A DNA stretch of 64,000 bases, from positions 310,001 through 374,000 of the forward strand of contig NZ_JARYZI010000002.1 in assembly GCF_029914245.1 (NCBI RefSeq), given 5' to 3'. Positions within the stretch are counted from its first letter, which is position 1. Every line of letters begins with the position of its first letter. Positions 9,105 to 18,672 of this stretch are shown piece after piece. The translations under genes and the position numbers were made by a program. Under the pieces are notes generated by a model. That model did no database searches and was not told the origin of the DNA. It was given only the letters and a program-made list of their open reading frames with translations. The DNA is from Fusibacter bizertensis (GTDB taxonomy: Bacteria > Bacillota > Clostridia > Peptostreptococcales > Acidaminobacteraceae).

Positions 9105-10232
9105 TTGATTCTTAATAATTTAGATGAACTTACTTTATATAGCAAAATTTCTTTGCTTGTCAACGCTTTTGCTGATACACATGCACTTAGCAAAGAGGCC
9201 TTTTTGGCAAAGGTACTCAATTCTGCTTTTGAATTAATCCCTGAAGCTGAGAAGGGTTCAATATATGTCGAAGATCATGGTTTATATAAACCTATCTGTG
9301 CTAAAGGTTATAGTATGGAATTACTAAACCATATCCACTTTACTAAAGAGGATCTTTTTATTGGTTTTGAATGCACCGAGTTTTCAGAAATACAATCCTA
9401 TCAAAACTACATAGCAAGACGTGATGACCGACAATTTACAAGTGATAATCTAGATATTTTCAAGCAACTAGGAACATATGAAAATTTTACAACACTGTAT
9501 GCCCCCTTGCTATATGACCATACTCTTATCGGTCTGATTAGTCTTGAAAGATTTAAAAACGAACCCTTTTCAAAAACTTCTCAAGAAATTTTGAGATTTT
9601 ATGCGCAATCAATTTCAAACTATTACACTTTAAAAGTTAAGTTTAACCATGAAAAAAGACTATACGATGAAACCATAATGGCACTTGTAACAGCTATTGA
9701 GATCAAAGACAGCTATACTGTTGGCCATGCTAAAAGAGTCATGCACTACAGCGAATGTATCGCAGCTGCTCTACAGCTATCCAATGCAGAGATCGAACAC
9801 ATCAAAATAGCTGCTCTTCTACATGATATTGGCAAATTGGGTGTCTCTGATGATATCCTCAATAAGCCCGGGCAACTTACGCCCGAAGAGTTCGAGGAAA
9901 TTAAAAAACATCCCGCCAACTCAAAACGCATCTTAGAAAATATCACTAACTTTAGTGAAATTGTCACCATGGCATACATGCATCACGAACATTTTGATGG
10001 TTCTGGCTATCCACTTGGACTAAGTGGTACCGCAATCCCTATTGGTGCACATATCATTCAAGTAGCAGATGCTTATGATGCTATGACATCAGAACGATCA
10101 TACCGCAAAGCACTTTCACATGAGAAAGCTGTCTCGATTCTAAGCTCAGAAGCTGGCAAACAGTTTCACCCAGATGTGGTCAGTACAGCTGTTGTTCTCT
10201 TTGAAGTTATGAGTAAAACTACAATAGAATAA
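9105..10232 (+). CDS. GAF plus HD-GYP domain cyclic-di-GMP phosphodiesterase
   Basis: A 375-residue cytosolic signalling enzyme. Residues about 15-175 form a GAF-like sensor domain and residues about 185-365 an HD-GYP domain. Catalytic signatures are intact: HDIGK (240-244) and HHEHFDGSGYP (293-303). HD-GYP proteins hydrolyse cyclic di-GMP to GMP. The start is a TTG preceded by CTGGAGGAT, with TATAAT at 9071-9076. It is divergent from the chemoreceptor gene, which fits a shared role in motility or surface behaviour. A strong terminator follows. The signal bound by the GAF domain is unknown. Confidence 0.88.
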   Translation: MILNNLDELTLYSKISLLVNAFADTHALSKEAFLAKVLNSAFELIPEAEKGSIYVEDHGLYKPICAKGYSMELLNHIHFTKEDLFIGFECTEFSEIQSYQNYIARRDDRQFTSDNLDIFKQLGTYENFTTLYAPLLYDHTLIGLISLERFKNEPFSKTSQEILRFYAQSISNYYTLKVKFNHEKRLYDETIMALVTAIEIKDSYTVGHAKRVMHYSECIAAALQLSNAEIEHIKIAALLHDIGKLGVSDDILNKPGQLTPEEFEEIKKHPANSKRILENITNFSEIVTMAYMHHEHFDGSGYPLGLSGTAIPIGAHIIQVADAYDAMTSERSYRKALSHEKAVSILSSEAGKQFHPDVVSTAVVLFEVMSKTTIE

Positions 10233-10237
10233 ACAAA

Positions 10238-10285
10238 AGCGTGAATAACTCCTTTTTACACCAAGGATTTATCCACGCTCTTTTT
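10238..10285 (+). terminator. Terminator after the HD-GYP gene
   Basis: A long imperfect stem from AGCGTG (10238) to CACGCT, with the loop-proximal AACTCCTT and AAGGATTT helix, followed by TTTTTA on the plus strand. It lies 26 bp from the end of the convergent tryptophanase gene. Confidence 0.75.
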
Positions 10286-10310
10286 ATAGGCATATTAATT
10301 GATTTTAGTT

Positions 10311-11699
10311 TTATTGATCTAGCGGTCTAAGTCTTGCTAAAAAGTGTCTTAATACAGGTGGTTCATAATCAAATGTTAGACCAACTAATTTGTCTTTGTT
10401 CTCCATAACTTTCTTGAATCCCTCAACGATTTGATCCATATGACTTTGTGTATAGACACGTCTAGGAATTGTAAGTCTCACAAGCTCGAGTGCCGCTTCT
10501 TCTTGCTCACCTGTCTCAGGATTTCTACCTAGCAAGAAAGAACCAATCTCTACTGGACGCACGCCTGATTCGAGATAAAGTGCATTACAAAGCGCTTGAG
10601 CTGGGAACTGATCACCAGGAATATGAGGTAAAATTTTTCTAGCATCTACAAATACAGCATGTCCCCCAGTTGGATACTGGATTGGGATACCAAGTTCCAT
10701 TAATTTATCTCCTAGGTATTTTACTTGACCTAGTCTATATTCAAGGAAACTTTCTTCGATTCCCTCATAAAGACCTCTAGCAAGGGCTTCCATATCTCTA
10801 CCAGAAAGTCCGCCATAAGTTGCAAAGCCTTCCATAGGAACACATCTAACTTGAGCGGCTTTAAAGATTTCCACGTCGTTTTTAATCGCGATCATGCCAC
10901 CCATGTTGACAATTGCATCTTTTTTAGCACTCATTGTCAATATATCTGCATATCCAAACATTTCTCTGATGATTTCTTTAATCGTCGCATTCTCATAACC
11001 TTTTTCACGTTGTTTGATAAACATTGCATTCTCTGCAAATCTTGCAGAGTCCATCACGATGAGCTTGCCATATTTATCTGCAAGTTTCTTCAGTTCTTTC
11101 ATATTTGCCATTGAAACAGGTTGACCACCTGCTGAGTTATTTGTCACCGTCATGATTAAGAACGCAACATTATCTGCCCCAACTTCTTGAATAAATGCCT
11201 CTGCTGCTTCTATGTTGAAATTACCTTTAAAATCATAATAAGTCGTTGTATCTGTTGCTTCTGGGATTAAGAAATTTCTTGCTTTACCTCCCGCAAGTTC
11301 AACGTGGCCTTTAGTTGTATCAAAATGATGATTACTTAGGACATATTGTCCCTCTTTTAAAAGGATTGGAAAAAGAACTTGTTCTGCACCTCTACCTTGG
11401 TGAGTTGGTACGATATATTCATACTGAAAAATATCTTGTACAGCGCTGACGATATTATAGTAATTGCGACTTCCCGCATATGCCTCATCACCTAACATAA
11501 TTCCTGCCCACTGGTTATCACTCATTGCACCTGTTCCGCTATCTGTTAGTAGATCGATGTAAACATCATTTGATTTTAGTAAAAAAGGATTGTAACCCGC
11601 TTCCTTAAGTGCTTCTTCACGATGTGCTCTTGTTGTCATGTAAAGTGGCTCTACCATCTTAATCTTAAACGGTTCTGCTGGATGTTTGATTTGAGACAT
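10311..11699 (-). CDS. tnaA: Tryptophanase (tryptophan indole-lyase)
   Basis: A 462-residue PLP-dependent beta-eliminating lyase that converts tryptophan to indole, pyruvate and ammonia. The PLP lysine lies in MSAKKDA (about Lys260). Other family blocks are [34 protein letters not shown] and [14 protein letters not shown]. Tryptophanase is favoured over tyrosine phenol-lyase by segments such as [16 protein letters not shown] and [10 protein letters not shown]. The start is ATG 11699, just after GGAGG; the frame also reads 10 codons further upstream. The gene is divergent from a YheO-type regulator. A perfect 7+7 bp palindrome (11723-11737) lies just upstream of the start. Confidence 0.92.
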   Translation of the reverse strand: MSQIKHPAEPFKIKMVEPLYMTTRAHREEALKEAGYNPFLLKSNDVYIDLLTDSGTGAMSDNQWAGIMLGDEAYAGSRNYYNIVSAVQDIFQYEYIVPTHQGRGAEQVLFPILLKEGQYVLSNHHFDTTKGHVELAGGKARNFLIPEATDTTTYYDFKGNFNIEAAEAFIQEVGADNVAFLIMTVTNNSAGGQPVSMANMKELKKLADKYGKLIVMDSARFAENAMFIKQREKGYENATIKEIIREMFGYADILTMSAKKDAIVNMGGMIAIKNDVEIFKAAQVRCVPMEGFATYGGLSGRDMEALARGLYEGIEESFLEYRLGQVKYLGDKLMELGIPIQYPTGGHAVFVDARKILPHIPGDQFPAQALCNALYLESGVRPVEIGSFLLGRNPETGEQEEAALELVRLTIPRRVYTQSHMDQIVEGFKKVMENKDKLVGLTFDYEPPVLRHFLARLRPLDQ

Positions 11700-11722
11700 A
11701 ATACCCTCCATATACAAAATTT

Positions 11723-11737
11723 TTATCACTGTGATAA
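11723..11737. promoter_or_regulatory. Palindromic operator candidate upstream of tnaA
   Basis: TTATCAC-T-GTGATAA is a perfect inverted repeat with a one-base centre, located 24 nt before the tnaA start. The half site TATCAC also occurs in the spacer of the divergent regulator's promoter (11827-11832). It is a candidate site for the adjacent YheO-type protein, but binding is inferred. Confidence 0.6.
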
Positions 11738-11820
11738 TTTTTTGTTATACTTAAAATATACTATACTCCTTCCTTTTATTCAAGACCTATTGCTAAAACT
11801 TTGAAGTTACTATACTTGCG

Positions 11821-11848
11821 TTGACATATCACACCTAGATGCTAAAAT
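11821..11848 (+). promoter_or_regulatory. Promoter of the YheO-type regulator
   Basis: -35 TTGACA (11821-11826), a 16-bp spacer and -10 TAAAAT (11843-11848). Transcription would begin about 35 nt before the coding region. Confidence 0.7.
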
Positions 11849-11891
11849 AAGTTTATGATAACTAATTCTTACCATGAGAAAATAAAAAGAG

Positions 11892-12557
11892 GTGATTGCT
11901 ATTTCTGAGTTTGATTTTTCATCCTACATACATCTGGTTAATTTCTTAGGTGGTTGTTTTGATACGCAAACAGAGATTATACTTTACAGTTTAGATAATA
12001 TCGACAATTCCATCATCGCTGTTCATAATGGACATATCAGTGGCAAAACCATTGGAGATCCACTCTCGGGATTTGCGATAGCGAAACTCAAAGACAAAGG
12101 GAATGACAGCCCGCCTTATTACCTTAACCAAATGAGTCTAACCAAAGATCGGCTCGCACTAAGATCAAATAGTTTTTTTATCTTAGACAAAAGTGGTAAT
12201 CCTAGAGGAATGCTCACAATAAACACAGATGTCAGTAAATTTCAAAAAGCTGCTGAACTTTTGAGAGATTTAGCTCGATTACCTGATTATGAAAGCGCTG
12301 AAAACGCACCATTTGATATTGAGCGTCTTCAATCCACACCAAAAGAAATTATATTAAAATTTATATCTGAGGTAACCCATAACACTAGTGTAGATGCCAA
12401 TAGATTGACACCAAAAGAAAAACAAGAAGTTGTCTCACTTTTAAATAGAGAAAACTTCTTCTTAATGAAAGGTGCCGTAAGCCAAACAGCAGCGGTACTT
12501 GAAAGTTCTGAAGCTACAATCTATAGGTATCTAAGTAAGATCAACAAGAAAAAGTAG
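11892..12557 (+). CDS. YheO-type PAS/HTH transcriptional regulator
   Basis: A 221-residue protein with an N-terminal YheO-like PAS domain (about residues 10-130, including DNSIIAVHNGHISGK and NPRGMLTINTD) and a C-terminal helix-turn-helix (KGAVSQTAAVLESSEATIYRYL). This family includes amino-acid-responsive regulators such as DauR. Being divergent from tnaA, it probably controls tryptophanase in response to tryptophan or a related compound. The start is unclear. GTG 11892 is the only standard start, but it lies inside the best Shine-Dalgarno (AGAGGTGAT). An ATT at 11901 would have ideal spacing. The esterase gene follows after 15 nt and is probably co-transcribed. Confidence 0.82.
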   Translation: MIAISEFDFSSYIHLVNFLGGCFDTQTEIILYSLDNIDNSIIAVHNGHISGKTIGDPLSGFAIAKLKDKGNDSPPYYLNQMSLTKDRLALRSNSFFILDKSGNPRGMLTINTDVSKFQKAAELLRDLARLPDYESAENAPFDIERLQSTPKEIILKFISEVTHNTSVDANRLTPKEKQEVVSLLNRENFFLMKGAVSQTAAVLESSEATIYRYLSKINKKK

Positions 12558-12572
12558 TCAAGAGGTATAACT

Positions 12573-13382
12573 ATGATTTATGAGACGATTCAACTTCATC
12601 CCGTTTTATCCGAGATCAAACTCGTCGCAATCGGTCAAACCCAACGCACTTATATATCATCCAACCTCTCAGCAGGTGCAATGAGCGAGTATAGACCTGC
12701 GCTTATCATATGTCCTGGCGGAGGGTACCTTACGATTCATGAAGATGAAGCTGAATATGTTGCCATGCAATTTGTTGCACAAGGTTTCATGGTTTTTATT
12801 TTGCATGCCTCTTCAAGCGCACCATATGCTTATTTTCCAGCACCTATGAATGACCTTGAAAATGCAATTGAATATGTCTTTAGCCATACAGATCATTACG
12901 GAATAGACCCTGGTCAAATTTCAATACTTGGTTTATCTACTGGTGCTCATCTCGCTTGCTCCACTTACACAAAATACAAACTAAAGTCTATTGCCCTAAT
13001 TTATCCTGTTTTGAGCTTATTACCACTCTTAGAATTAAGTACTACTGAAGAAAATACCACCTATGAGATGATGTTTTCTGCTGTCATGGGGCAACCACAT
13101 CCATCTACAGAAAAAATTAGTAAATGGGAATCTATCAGTTTTATCAACGAAGATACGCCTCCAACTTTTTTATGCTTATATGAAAATGATCACTATTGTC
13201 CTGAGGAAATAGCAAAGCAATACGAAAAATGTTTATATAAAAAGAGAATACCTCATAAAGTAATCTCGGTATCCTCTAAGAAACATGGTACGCCTACTGT
13301 CGACCCTAACAATAACTGGATTCAAGCTTATGTTGATTGGTTAGTCTCTTTTGAAAAATCTAGCGGTTTTGATAACAAATAA
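12573..13382 (+). CDS. Alpha/beta-hydrolase (acyl/acetyl esterase family)
   Basis: A 269-residue serine hydrolase of the BD-FAE/acetylesterase type. It has an oxyanion block PGGGYLTIHEDEAE near residue 50, a nucleophile elbow GLSTGAH (Ser about 131), a candidate acid Asp in YENDHYC, and a candidate His in KKHGTP near residue 228. No signal peptide is present. It lies 15 nt behind the YheO-type regulator with ribosome site AGAGG. The last 55 bp overlap, antisense, the 3' end of the convergent EAL gene. The substrate is unknown. Family members deacetylate or de-esterify small molecules and sugars. Confidence 0.8.
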   Translation: MIYETIQLHPVLSEIKLVAIGQTQRTYISSNLSAGAMSEYRPALIICPGGGYLTIHEDEAEYVAMQFVAQGFMVFILHASSSAPYAYFPAPMNDLENAIEYVFSHTDHYGIDPGQISILGLSTGAHLACSTYTKYKLKSIALIYPVLSLLPLLELSTTEENTTYEMMFSAVMGQPHPSTEKISKWESISFINEDTPPTFLCLYENDHYCPEEIAKQYEKCLYKKRIPHKVISVSSKKHGTPTVDPNNNWIQAYVDWLVSFEKSSGFDNK

Positions 13383-15913
13383 CCTTGATAGTAGTCACAT
13401 CCCATATCTGAAAGCATCTCATATTGCTTCATCGTTTCAACACCTTCTGCAATTATCCACATATTCATACGATGTGCCAAATCTATAATGAGTTTTGTTA
13501 GTGCTTCCATTTTTTCATCTGTTTCAATTGCCCAGACAAAACTTTTGTCAATTTTAAGGACTTGAATTGGCATTTTCCCCAGTTGGTACAAAGATGAATA
13601 GCCTGTGCCAAAGTCATCCATATGCACTTCAAATCCACATGCTACTAGCTCATCTAATTTCTCTCTTACAATATCAATATACTCTGATATGGTTGTTTCA
13701 GTGATCTCTATATGAACTTGAGTCACACTTAAATCATAAGTCTCAATCTTTTCTCTCAGATAACTCACGTAGTCGTTTTGTAATAATTCTTTGTATGATG
13801 CATTGATGGAAACACTGATCATATCACCAGAGTCTTTTCTTCTTTTTATAAATTTCATAGACTCTTCTATCACAAAACGTCCCAATACATTTATATAATC
13901 CACGGCTTCTGCAATTGGTATAAACTCATCTGGTCCTATACTCCCGAGCTCATCATTATTCCACCTCAAAAGTGCCTCATAACCTATAATGTCTTCTTTT
14001 GAAATAGAGCTATACTGCGGTTGGTACACAACATACATTTCGTTTCTTTCAAGAGATTTGAAAAGATGTTGCTCAAGTGCAAGCGACCTCTCTTTGTTTA
14101 CTTTTAGAGATTCATCATACCATCTTACTTCGTGTAAAATTCCTTTTGACACTGCATTTTCAAATGCTGTTTCTGCTTCTGAAATCGCACTCGTACTGTC
14201 TCGATGGCTACCATCTATAAGCGTTGCACCATAAGCAATATTAATTGGCATTTCAATATTAGAAAATTTACCTACACGATTTTGGAGTGCTAGTTCTAGC
14301 TTCGAAATTTGCTCCATTGCGCAATCAATTCTTTCTGTACATTTCATCCATATTGCAAACCTGCCGCTATGAAGTACAGATATATACTCAGCCATCTCAA
14401 AAGTACTGCTGATTTCTGCACTAAGCTGGAACGACATAATATCAGTGATGTTCTTTCCATATGCGTTTAGAATTCTCGCATAGCCAACCACTCCAATAAC
14501 TAATAAGACATATTGGGTATGATCTAAATTTTTGCTGATGGTATTTTTCACGATATCGTTTAAAAAATCCATATTATAAAGGCCGAGTACTGGATCATGG
14601 AACGCATAAAACTCAATTCGCTCTCTGTTGATCACTTCTTGATGGACATCTGTCATTGATCCAAATACCGATTGATTTTCCCTAATCCCTAGCATTTGAA
14701 ACCAGTGGTATATCCCCTCCTCTTCATTGACAAGTAATCTAACTTTTAAATCAAACATCTCTTCAGACTGTTTAGGATCAATAGATAAATAGCTAAGCAA
14801 TATTGTTATATCTTCTAAAAAGACTGAAGTCATAAATTCATCAATACCAATTTGATACGACATACCATCACGTGAGAAATTAGTAATGGTCATCTCCTGT
14901 TTAACTGTGTCATATTGCCAATATGCTTCATTACTTGCCATGAGAATTCTACGATAATTATCTTTTTCTATTTCTAATTCTTTTCTAAAACGTTCAAGTT
15001 CATCATAATTGTATCGAAGCATCTCTTCTGATGCTAACATTTGCTCATAAAGTGCTTGAATCTCCCGATTGGCTTCTTCAAGTTCTTCGTTGTGTAACAA
15101 CAGATTTTCTTGACTTGTCTGTATAGACTCGACCATAGTATTATAGCCTAGAATAAGTTTACCGAGTTCGTCTTTACGGTCTTTATTATCTATATAATTA
15201 TAGATGCCTTTTTTCACGCCTGCCATCGCTAGAACAGTCTCATTTATTGGTTCTATAAGATCTGAAACAAACAGGTGAATCACAAAAAAAACCAACACTA
15301 CGATAAGTACAAAGGTTTTAATCAATTCATTAAGCATACTTAAGAAAGCTTGATTATAATCACTTAAAAAAGTGGTTGACTCTACAATCCAACCCCATGG
15401 CTCAAAATAAAGTGCATAACTCATTTTCTCATCTTGCTTGTCAGTAAGCGCATTAATCCAGTTATAATAAGTAAAGCCACCCCCCCTCTTAGCAACATCT
15501 ATACTTTCTCTTACAAAGTATTTCTTTTCTTTGCTCATATCTTGATAGTCATAACCATTCTCACCAGTTAGCGTTGGATGATAAATAAAATTTCCGTGTC
15601 CATCTAGAATTACAAAATAGCCATTTAAACCAAGTTCAACCCCTTGGTTATTGCTTAGAATCTCAACAGCATCTTCTTGAGCCTCCTCTAAAGTCGACTC
15701 TTTTTCTAGCACATTTTTTTCTTGTAACTCAAGAATTTGAACTGCCATAACAGCAGCATTTTTTAAGATAATTTCATTTCTATGGTTGATCTCACTGACT
15801 GCTCGATTATAGCTTACTAGTCCAGTTATCACCATTGACGAAATCACCAGACCCATGGTCCATATCCAAAGTTTTGTGGATAATTTTAATGTTCTTTTAT
15901 TTATGATAAGCAT
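13328..15913 (-). CDS. Membrane Cache/HAMP sensor with degenerate GGDEF and intact EAL domain
   Basis: About 861 residues. TM1 is at about 14-36, an extracellular single-Cache domain at about 60-190, TM2 at about 197-220, and HAMP to about 265. A coiled coil (270-325), a PAS-like segment, a GGDEF-like domain (about 440-595) and an EAL domain (about 600-855) follow. The GGDEF signature is replaced by SGRFA, so the cyclase should be dead. The EAL domain keeps EALLR, the NAS asparagine, EITET, DDFGTGYSSL, the LKIDKS lysine, AEGVE and YYQGY, so it should hydrolyse c-di-GMP. ATG 15913 has AAAGGA at good spacing; the alternative GTG 15922 is too close. The 3' end overlaps the convergent esterase gene by 55 bp. 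Confidence 0.88.
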   Translation of the reverse strand: MLIINKRTLKLSTKLWIWTMGLVISSMVITGLVSYNRAVSEINHRNEIILKNAAVMAVQILELQEKNVLEKESTLEEAQEDAVEILSNNQGVELGLNGYFVILDGHGNFIYHPTLTGENGYDYQDMSKEKKYFVRESIDVAKRGGGFTYYNWINALTDKQDEKMSYALYFEPWGWIVESTTFLSDYNQAFLSMLNELIKTFVLIVVLVFFVIHLFVSDLIEPINETVLAMAGVKKGIYNYIDNKDRKDELGKLILGYNTMVESIQTSQENLLLHNEELEEANREIQALYEQMLASEEMLRYNYDELERFRKELEIEKDNYRRILMASNEAYWQYDTVKQEMTITNFSRDGMSYQIGIDEFMTSVFLEDITILLSYLSIDPKQSEEMFDLKVRLLVNEEEGIYHWFQMLGIRENQSVFGSMTDVHQEVINRERIEFYAFHDPVLGLYNMDFLNDIVKNTISKNLDHTQYVLLVIGVVGYARILNAYGKNITDIMSFQLSAEISSTFEMAEYISVLHSGRFAIWMKCTERIDCAMEQISKLELALQNRVGKFSNIEMPINIAYGATLIDGSHRDSTSAISEAETAFENAVSKGILHEVRWYDESLKVNKERSLALEQHLFKSLERNEMYVVYQPQYSSISKEDIIGYEALLRWNNDELGSIGPDEFIPIAEAVDYINVLGRFVIEESMKFIKRRKDSGDMISVSINASYKELLQNDYVSYLREKIETYDLSVTQVHIEITETTISEYIDIVREKLDELVACGFEVHMDDFGTGYSSLYQLGKMPIQVLKIDKSFVWAIETDEKMEALTKLIIDLAHRMNMWIIAEGVETMKQYEMLSDMGCDYYQGYLLSKPLDFSKETNQST

Positions 15914-15963
15914 ATTATCCACATCCTTTCACTTTTTCTCATTTGGCTCCTATTTATCCACGA

Positions 15964-16980
15964 TTATCTTTTTTCTTCTCGCCCATCAAGATACTTTGCA
16001 TATCTACCTGATTCTCTAGGATTAATTGGATCCGTTCGGCTCCATGGCCACCCACCAAAATGCGTATGTTGATGGTCGCTAAAAGCCTGTCTTATTTCTT
16101 GTTCTGTGTTCATGACAAAAGGTCCATAGCTGACGACGGGTTCGTTTATAGGCTCACCTTCTAATAAAAGCATATAGCTTGTATCTGCGCCATTTACAAT
16201 ATTGATCTCAGAGTTACCATCAAGTTTTACACGTGTTGAAGATGGAATGGTACTGCTTCCAATAGTGATTTTACCTTCACCTTGATAAAAATACAGATTT
16301 CTATTTAAAGTAGGCGAAACCACCTCTAAATTAATCTCCGCATATGGTGTCATCTCAATCAAAAAAATACCTACTTTACTTTGCGGATTAGCAGCATAAG
16401 ATGCTTCACAGGGTCTAAGCCCAACTTGTCCTGCAAAACTCCCTGCGATGATCCTTATTTTGGAGTTTGCACCATACTCAGGTCCAACTAAAATTTCCGG
16501 AATATCTTCTGACCATAACATCTTATAATCCGGTGGTGTAAACTTATCTTTTGCAGGTAAATTTAACCAAATTTGAAAAAGTTCAAGTGGGTTGTCTTCT
16601 GTCATAGAAACTAACGGAAACATCTCAGCATGTTGACATCCTGATCCAGTAGTAAGCCACTGTACATCTCCATTGCCATATCTACCACTTGCTCCATGGG
16701 AATCAAAATGATCTACAAACCCCTTAGTTACAACTGTAACCGTTTCAAATCCTCTATGTGGGTGCATGGGAAAACCAGGTATTTTCGTGCCGTGATACAT
16801 CCTAAAACCATCCTTTATTGCAAAATCCTCCCCCAACTGTCTTCCTGTGAGTGACACGACTGGTTCTTGTTGTTCGTTACCTTTTGGATAGTCATCTTTA
16901 TGGTGTGCACAAAAAAGGAATGGATTTTCCATTTCCCATTGAAACCCAATTCTTTGCATTCTTAATATACGGTGTGACAT
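15964..16980 (-). CDS. Pirin family protein
   Basis: A 338-residue bicupin of the pirin family. The N-terminal cupin keeps the metal ligands His73, His75, His117 and Glu119 in the blocks PMHPHRGFETV and GSGCQHAEMF. Bacterial pirins are iron proteins; some have quercetin dioxygenase activity and others modulate central metabolism. The C-terminal cupin is preserved, ending in a conserved block with a FGGWPWSR motif. It has a good ribosome site (GAGAGGGG). It is a single gene divergent from a DUF2871 membrane protein. Its physiological role cannot be told from sequence. Confidence 0.88.
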   Translation of the reverse strand: MSHRILRMQRIGFQWEMENPFLFCAHHKDDYPKGNEQQEPVVSLTGRQLGEDFAIKDGFRMYHGTKIPGFPMHPHRGFETVTVVTKGFVDHFDSHGASGRYGNGDVQWLTTGSGCQHAEMFPLVSMTEDNPLELFQIWLNLPAKDKFTPPDYKMLWSEDIPEILVGPEYGANSKIRIIAGSFAGQVGLRPCEASYAANPQSKVGIFLIEMTPYAEINLEVVSPTLNRNLYFYQGEGKITIGSSTIPSSTRVKLDGNSEINIVNGADTSYMLLLEGEPINEPVVSYGPFVMNTEQEIRQAFSDHQHTHFGGWPWSRTDPINPRESGRYAKYLDGREEKR

Positions 16981-17170
16981 AAATAACCCCTCTCTCTAAA
17001 AACTCGAACGCCTCTAAATAACTTAGTTAAGAAAATAATATCAATTGTTTGAATTATACCCAAGCGGATTAACTAATATCTTTTTTTTGGCACATTGCTT
17101 CTTTTAAATTGTTTGCAATGTATCTTCACGGGTAATATATGTAGGAATACTAATCTTAAAGAGGTGACTT

Positions 17171-17563
17171 ATGAAAAAACTGTTCTATAGTGCATTATTT
17201 TATATGATTCTCGGTCAACTATTTGGTGTCTTTTACCGAGAATATACTAAAATGAACGATTTTACTGGAATAACTCAACTGGCAACAGTTCACACGCATG
17301 CCTTTACACTTGGAATGTTCTTTTTCCTAATTGTGCTTGCACTTGATAAGGGCTTTTCGCTTTCATCAAGTAAAAACTTTAACAAATGGGTTATCCTTTA
17401 CAACGCAGGACTACTCGGAGTACTTACAACCATGACCATCAGAGGTATCGGACAAGTCAACGGAACTGAAATTGCAAGTTTCAACTATATTGCTGGATTG
17501 TCTCATACATTTTTTGCTGTAGCGGTTGTTTGGTTCTTTGTAATGTTAAAGAAAAAAATATAA
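17171..17563 (+). CDS. DUF2871 family membrane protein
   Basis: A 130-residue protein with four predicted transmembrane helices, of the DUF2871 family. It has the characteristic TVHTHAFTLGMFFFL segment in helix 2 and a second histidine in the last helix (GLSHTFFAVAVVWFF). The conserved histidines could bind haem or metal; this is inference. Ribosome site AGAGGTGAC precedes the ATG. It is a single gene ended by a strong bidirectional terminator. Function unknown. Confidence 0.8.
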   Translation: MKKLFYSALFYMILGQLFGVFYREYTKMNDFTGITQLATVHTHAFTLGMFFFLIVLALDKGFSLSSSKNFNKWVILYNAGLLGVLTTMTIRGIGQVNGTEIASFNYIAGLSHTFFAVAVVWFFVMLKKKI

Positions 17564-17583
17564 TTGCTGTACACGTGATCAAT

Positions 17584-17619
17584 AAAGGCCTTCAAAACAT
17601 TTTAGTTTTGAAGGCCTTT
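17584..17619. terminator. Bidirectional terminator
   Basis: A perfect 15-bp stem (AAAGGCCTTCAAAAC and its complement) with a 6-nt loop and A/T tracts on both sides. It separates the convergent DUF2871 and MBL-fold genes. Confidence 0.88.
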
Positions 17620-17644
17620 TATTATAGTCAACTAATTTTACAGC

Positions 17645-18361
17645 TTAAAGCAACTGTTCATTTTCTTTACTCGGAATCACAAGATGTGAATTTTGAGTCA
17701 TATCTGAAGTTAAGTCTCGGACTACTTTATACTGATCTCCGAAGTGTATCGGAACGATGATTTTAGCATCATTATGGTCTTTGAAATAGTCAATTGCCCA
17801 AGTTGTTGCAATGCCTAGTCTCGGATCCATAGGTATAAACGCAATATCGATTGTCTTTTTTAAGACTTCATCGATAATCACTTTATATGCTTTCTCTTCA
17901 TCTAATTGAGTTGATTTTGGCGTGTTTTCCCAGTGCCACCAGTTAAGGTCACCACTGTGGAAAATGTTGCAATTTTGCAATGTCACATAAAAAGAAACGC
18001 CTAAATCGGTACTTTTAAAAGTTTGTATGGTAACACTATCAATTTCCATTGTTTCATCTGGACTCATAAAGTGCACATTTGCACCAAGTGATTCAACTTT
18101 TTCTTTTGTAATGTCACTTGAAACGATAAATTGGCTTTTCATCTCTTTATAACTGGCTATGCTGAGATCAAAATGATCATAATGACCATGGGTGATGAGA
18201 AAAACTTGCTTTTTTTCAGGTTTGATGATATCTGAGATATTTGAGATCACATCAAAAAAAACTTGAAATTCATCAGTTTCTACCATAACACCACTGTGTT
18301 TTAAAAAGTAGACTTTACATTTTCCTTTGATATTTTGGTTGTCAATTGTCATTCTAGACAC
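17645..18361 (-). CDS. MBL-fold metal-dependent hydrolase (UlaG/YtkL-like)
   Basis: A 238-residue metallo-beta-lactamase-fold protein. It has the metal motif THGHYDHFD (HxHxDH) near residue 57, FHSGDLNWW near 120 and PIHFGD near 210. This layout matches small UlaG-like hydrolases rather than beta-lactamases. It overlaps the upstream glutaredoxin gene by 8 bp and follows a rhodanese lipoprotein gene, forming a three-gene redox/sulfur operon. The substrate is unknown. An internal ATG three codons in could be the true start. Confidence 0.82.
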   Translation of the reverse strand: MSRMTIDNQNIKGKCKVYFLKHSGVMVETDEFQVFFDVISNISDIIKPEKKQVFLITHGHYDHFDLSIASYKEMKSQFIVSSDITKEKVESLGANVHFMSPDETMEIDSVTIQTFKSTDLGVSFYVTLQNCNIFHSGDLNWWHWENTPKSTQLDEEKAYKVIIDEVLKKTIDIAFIPMDPRLGIATTWAIDYFKDHNDAKIIVPIHFGDQYKVVRDLTSDMTQNSHLVIPSKENEQLL

Positions 18362-18611
18362 CTAACTTTTCATCGAGTTTTCCCTGAGCATCCAGTGCAA
18401 GTAGATCATCACATCCGCCAATAAACTCTCCATCTATAAAGATCTGAGGTACTGTATCCCATCCTGTTTGATCCATGATTTTTTTAAATGCTTCTCTGTT
18501 ATTACTGACATCTATGTTTTGATAAGTGACTTTTTTATCATCCAATCTTTTCAGAGCACGATGGCAATAAGGGCAATATGCTGTTGTGTATAAGACTATT
18601 TTCTTTTCCAT
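18354..18611 (-). CDS. Glutaredoxin (GrxC type)
   Basis: About 85 residues with the classical dithiol active site CPYC (TTAYCPYCHRAL) near residues 11-14, the cis-proline block TVPQIFIDG and the glutathione-binding GGCDDL. It reduces disulfides or glutathione mixed disulfides. ATG 18611 has AAGGTGG at good spacing; an upstream in-frame GTG (18620) overlaps that site. It lies in the middle of the rhodanese-glutaredoxin-MBL operon. In a clostridial host with little or no glutathione, its reductant may be thioredoxin reductase; that is inference. Confidence 0.88.
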   Translation of the reverse strand: MEKKIVLYTTAYCPYCHRALKRLDDKKVTYQNIDVSNNREAFKKIMDQTGWDTVPQIFIDGEFIGGCDDLLALDAQGKLDEKLGV

Positions 18612-18672
18612 TTTATCCACCTTCTTTATAAAATTTAGTTGTTTTCTATTATTGATTGTATGCTAATTGTGA

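Noticed and set aside
11622-11804. 60-codon plus-strand frame over the tnaA start
   Set aside because: Shadow of tnaA and its promoter region; no start signal.
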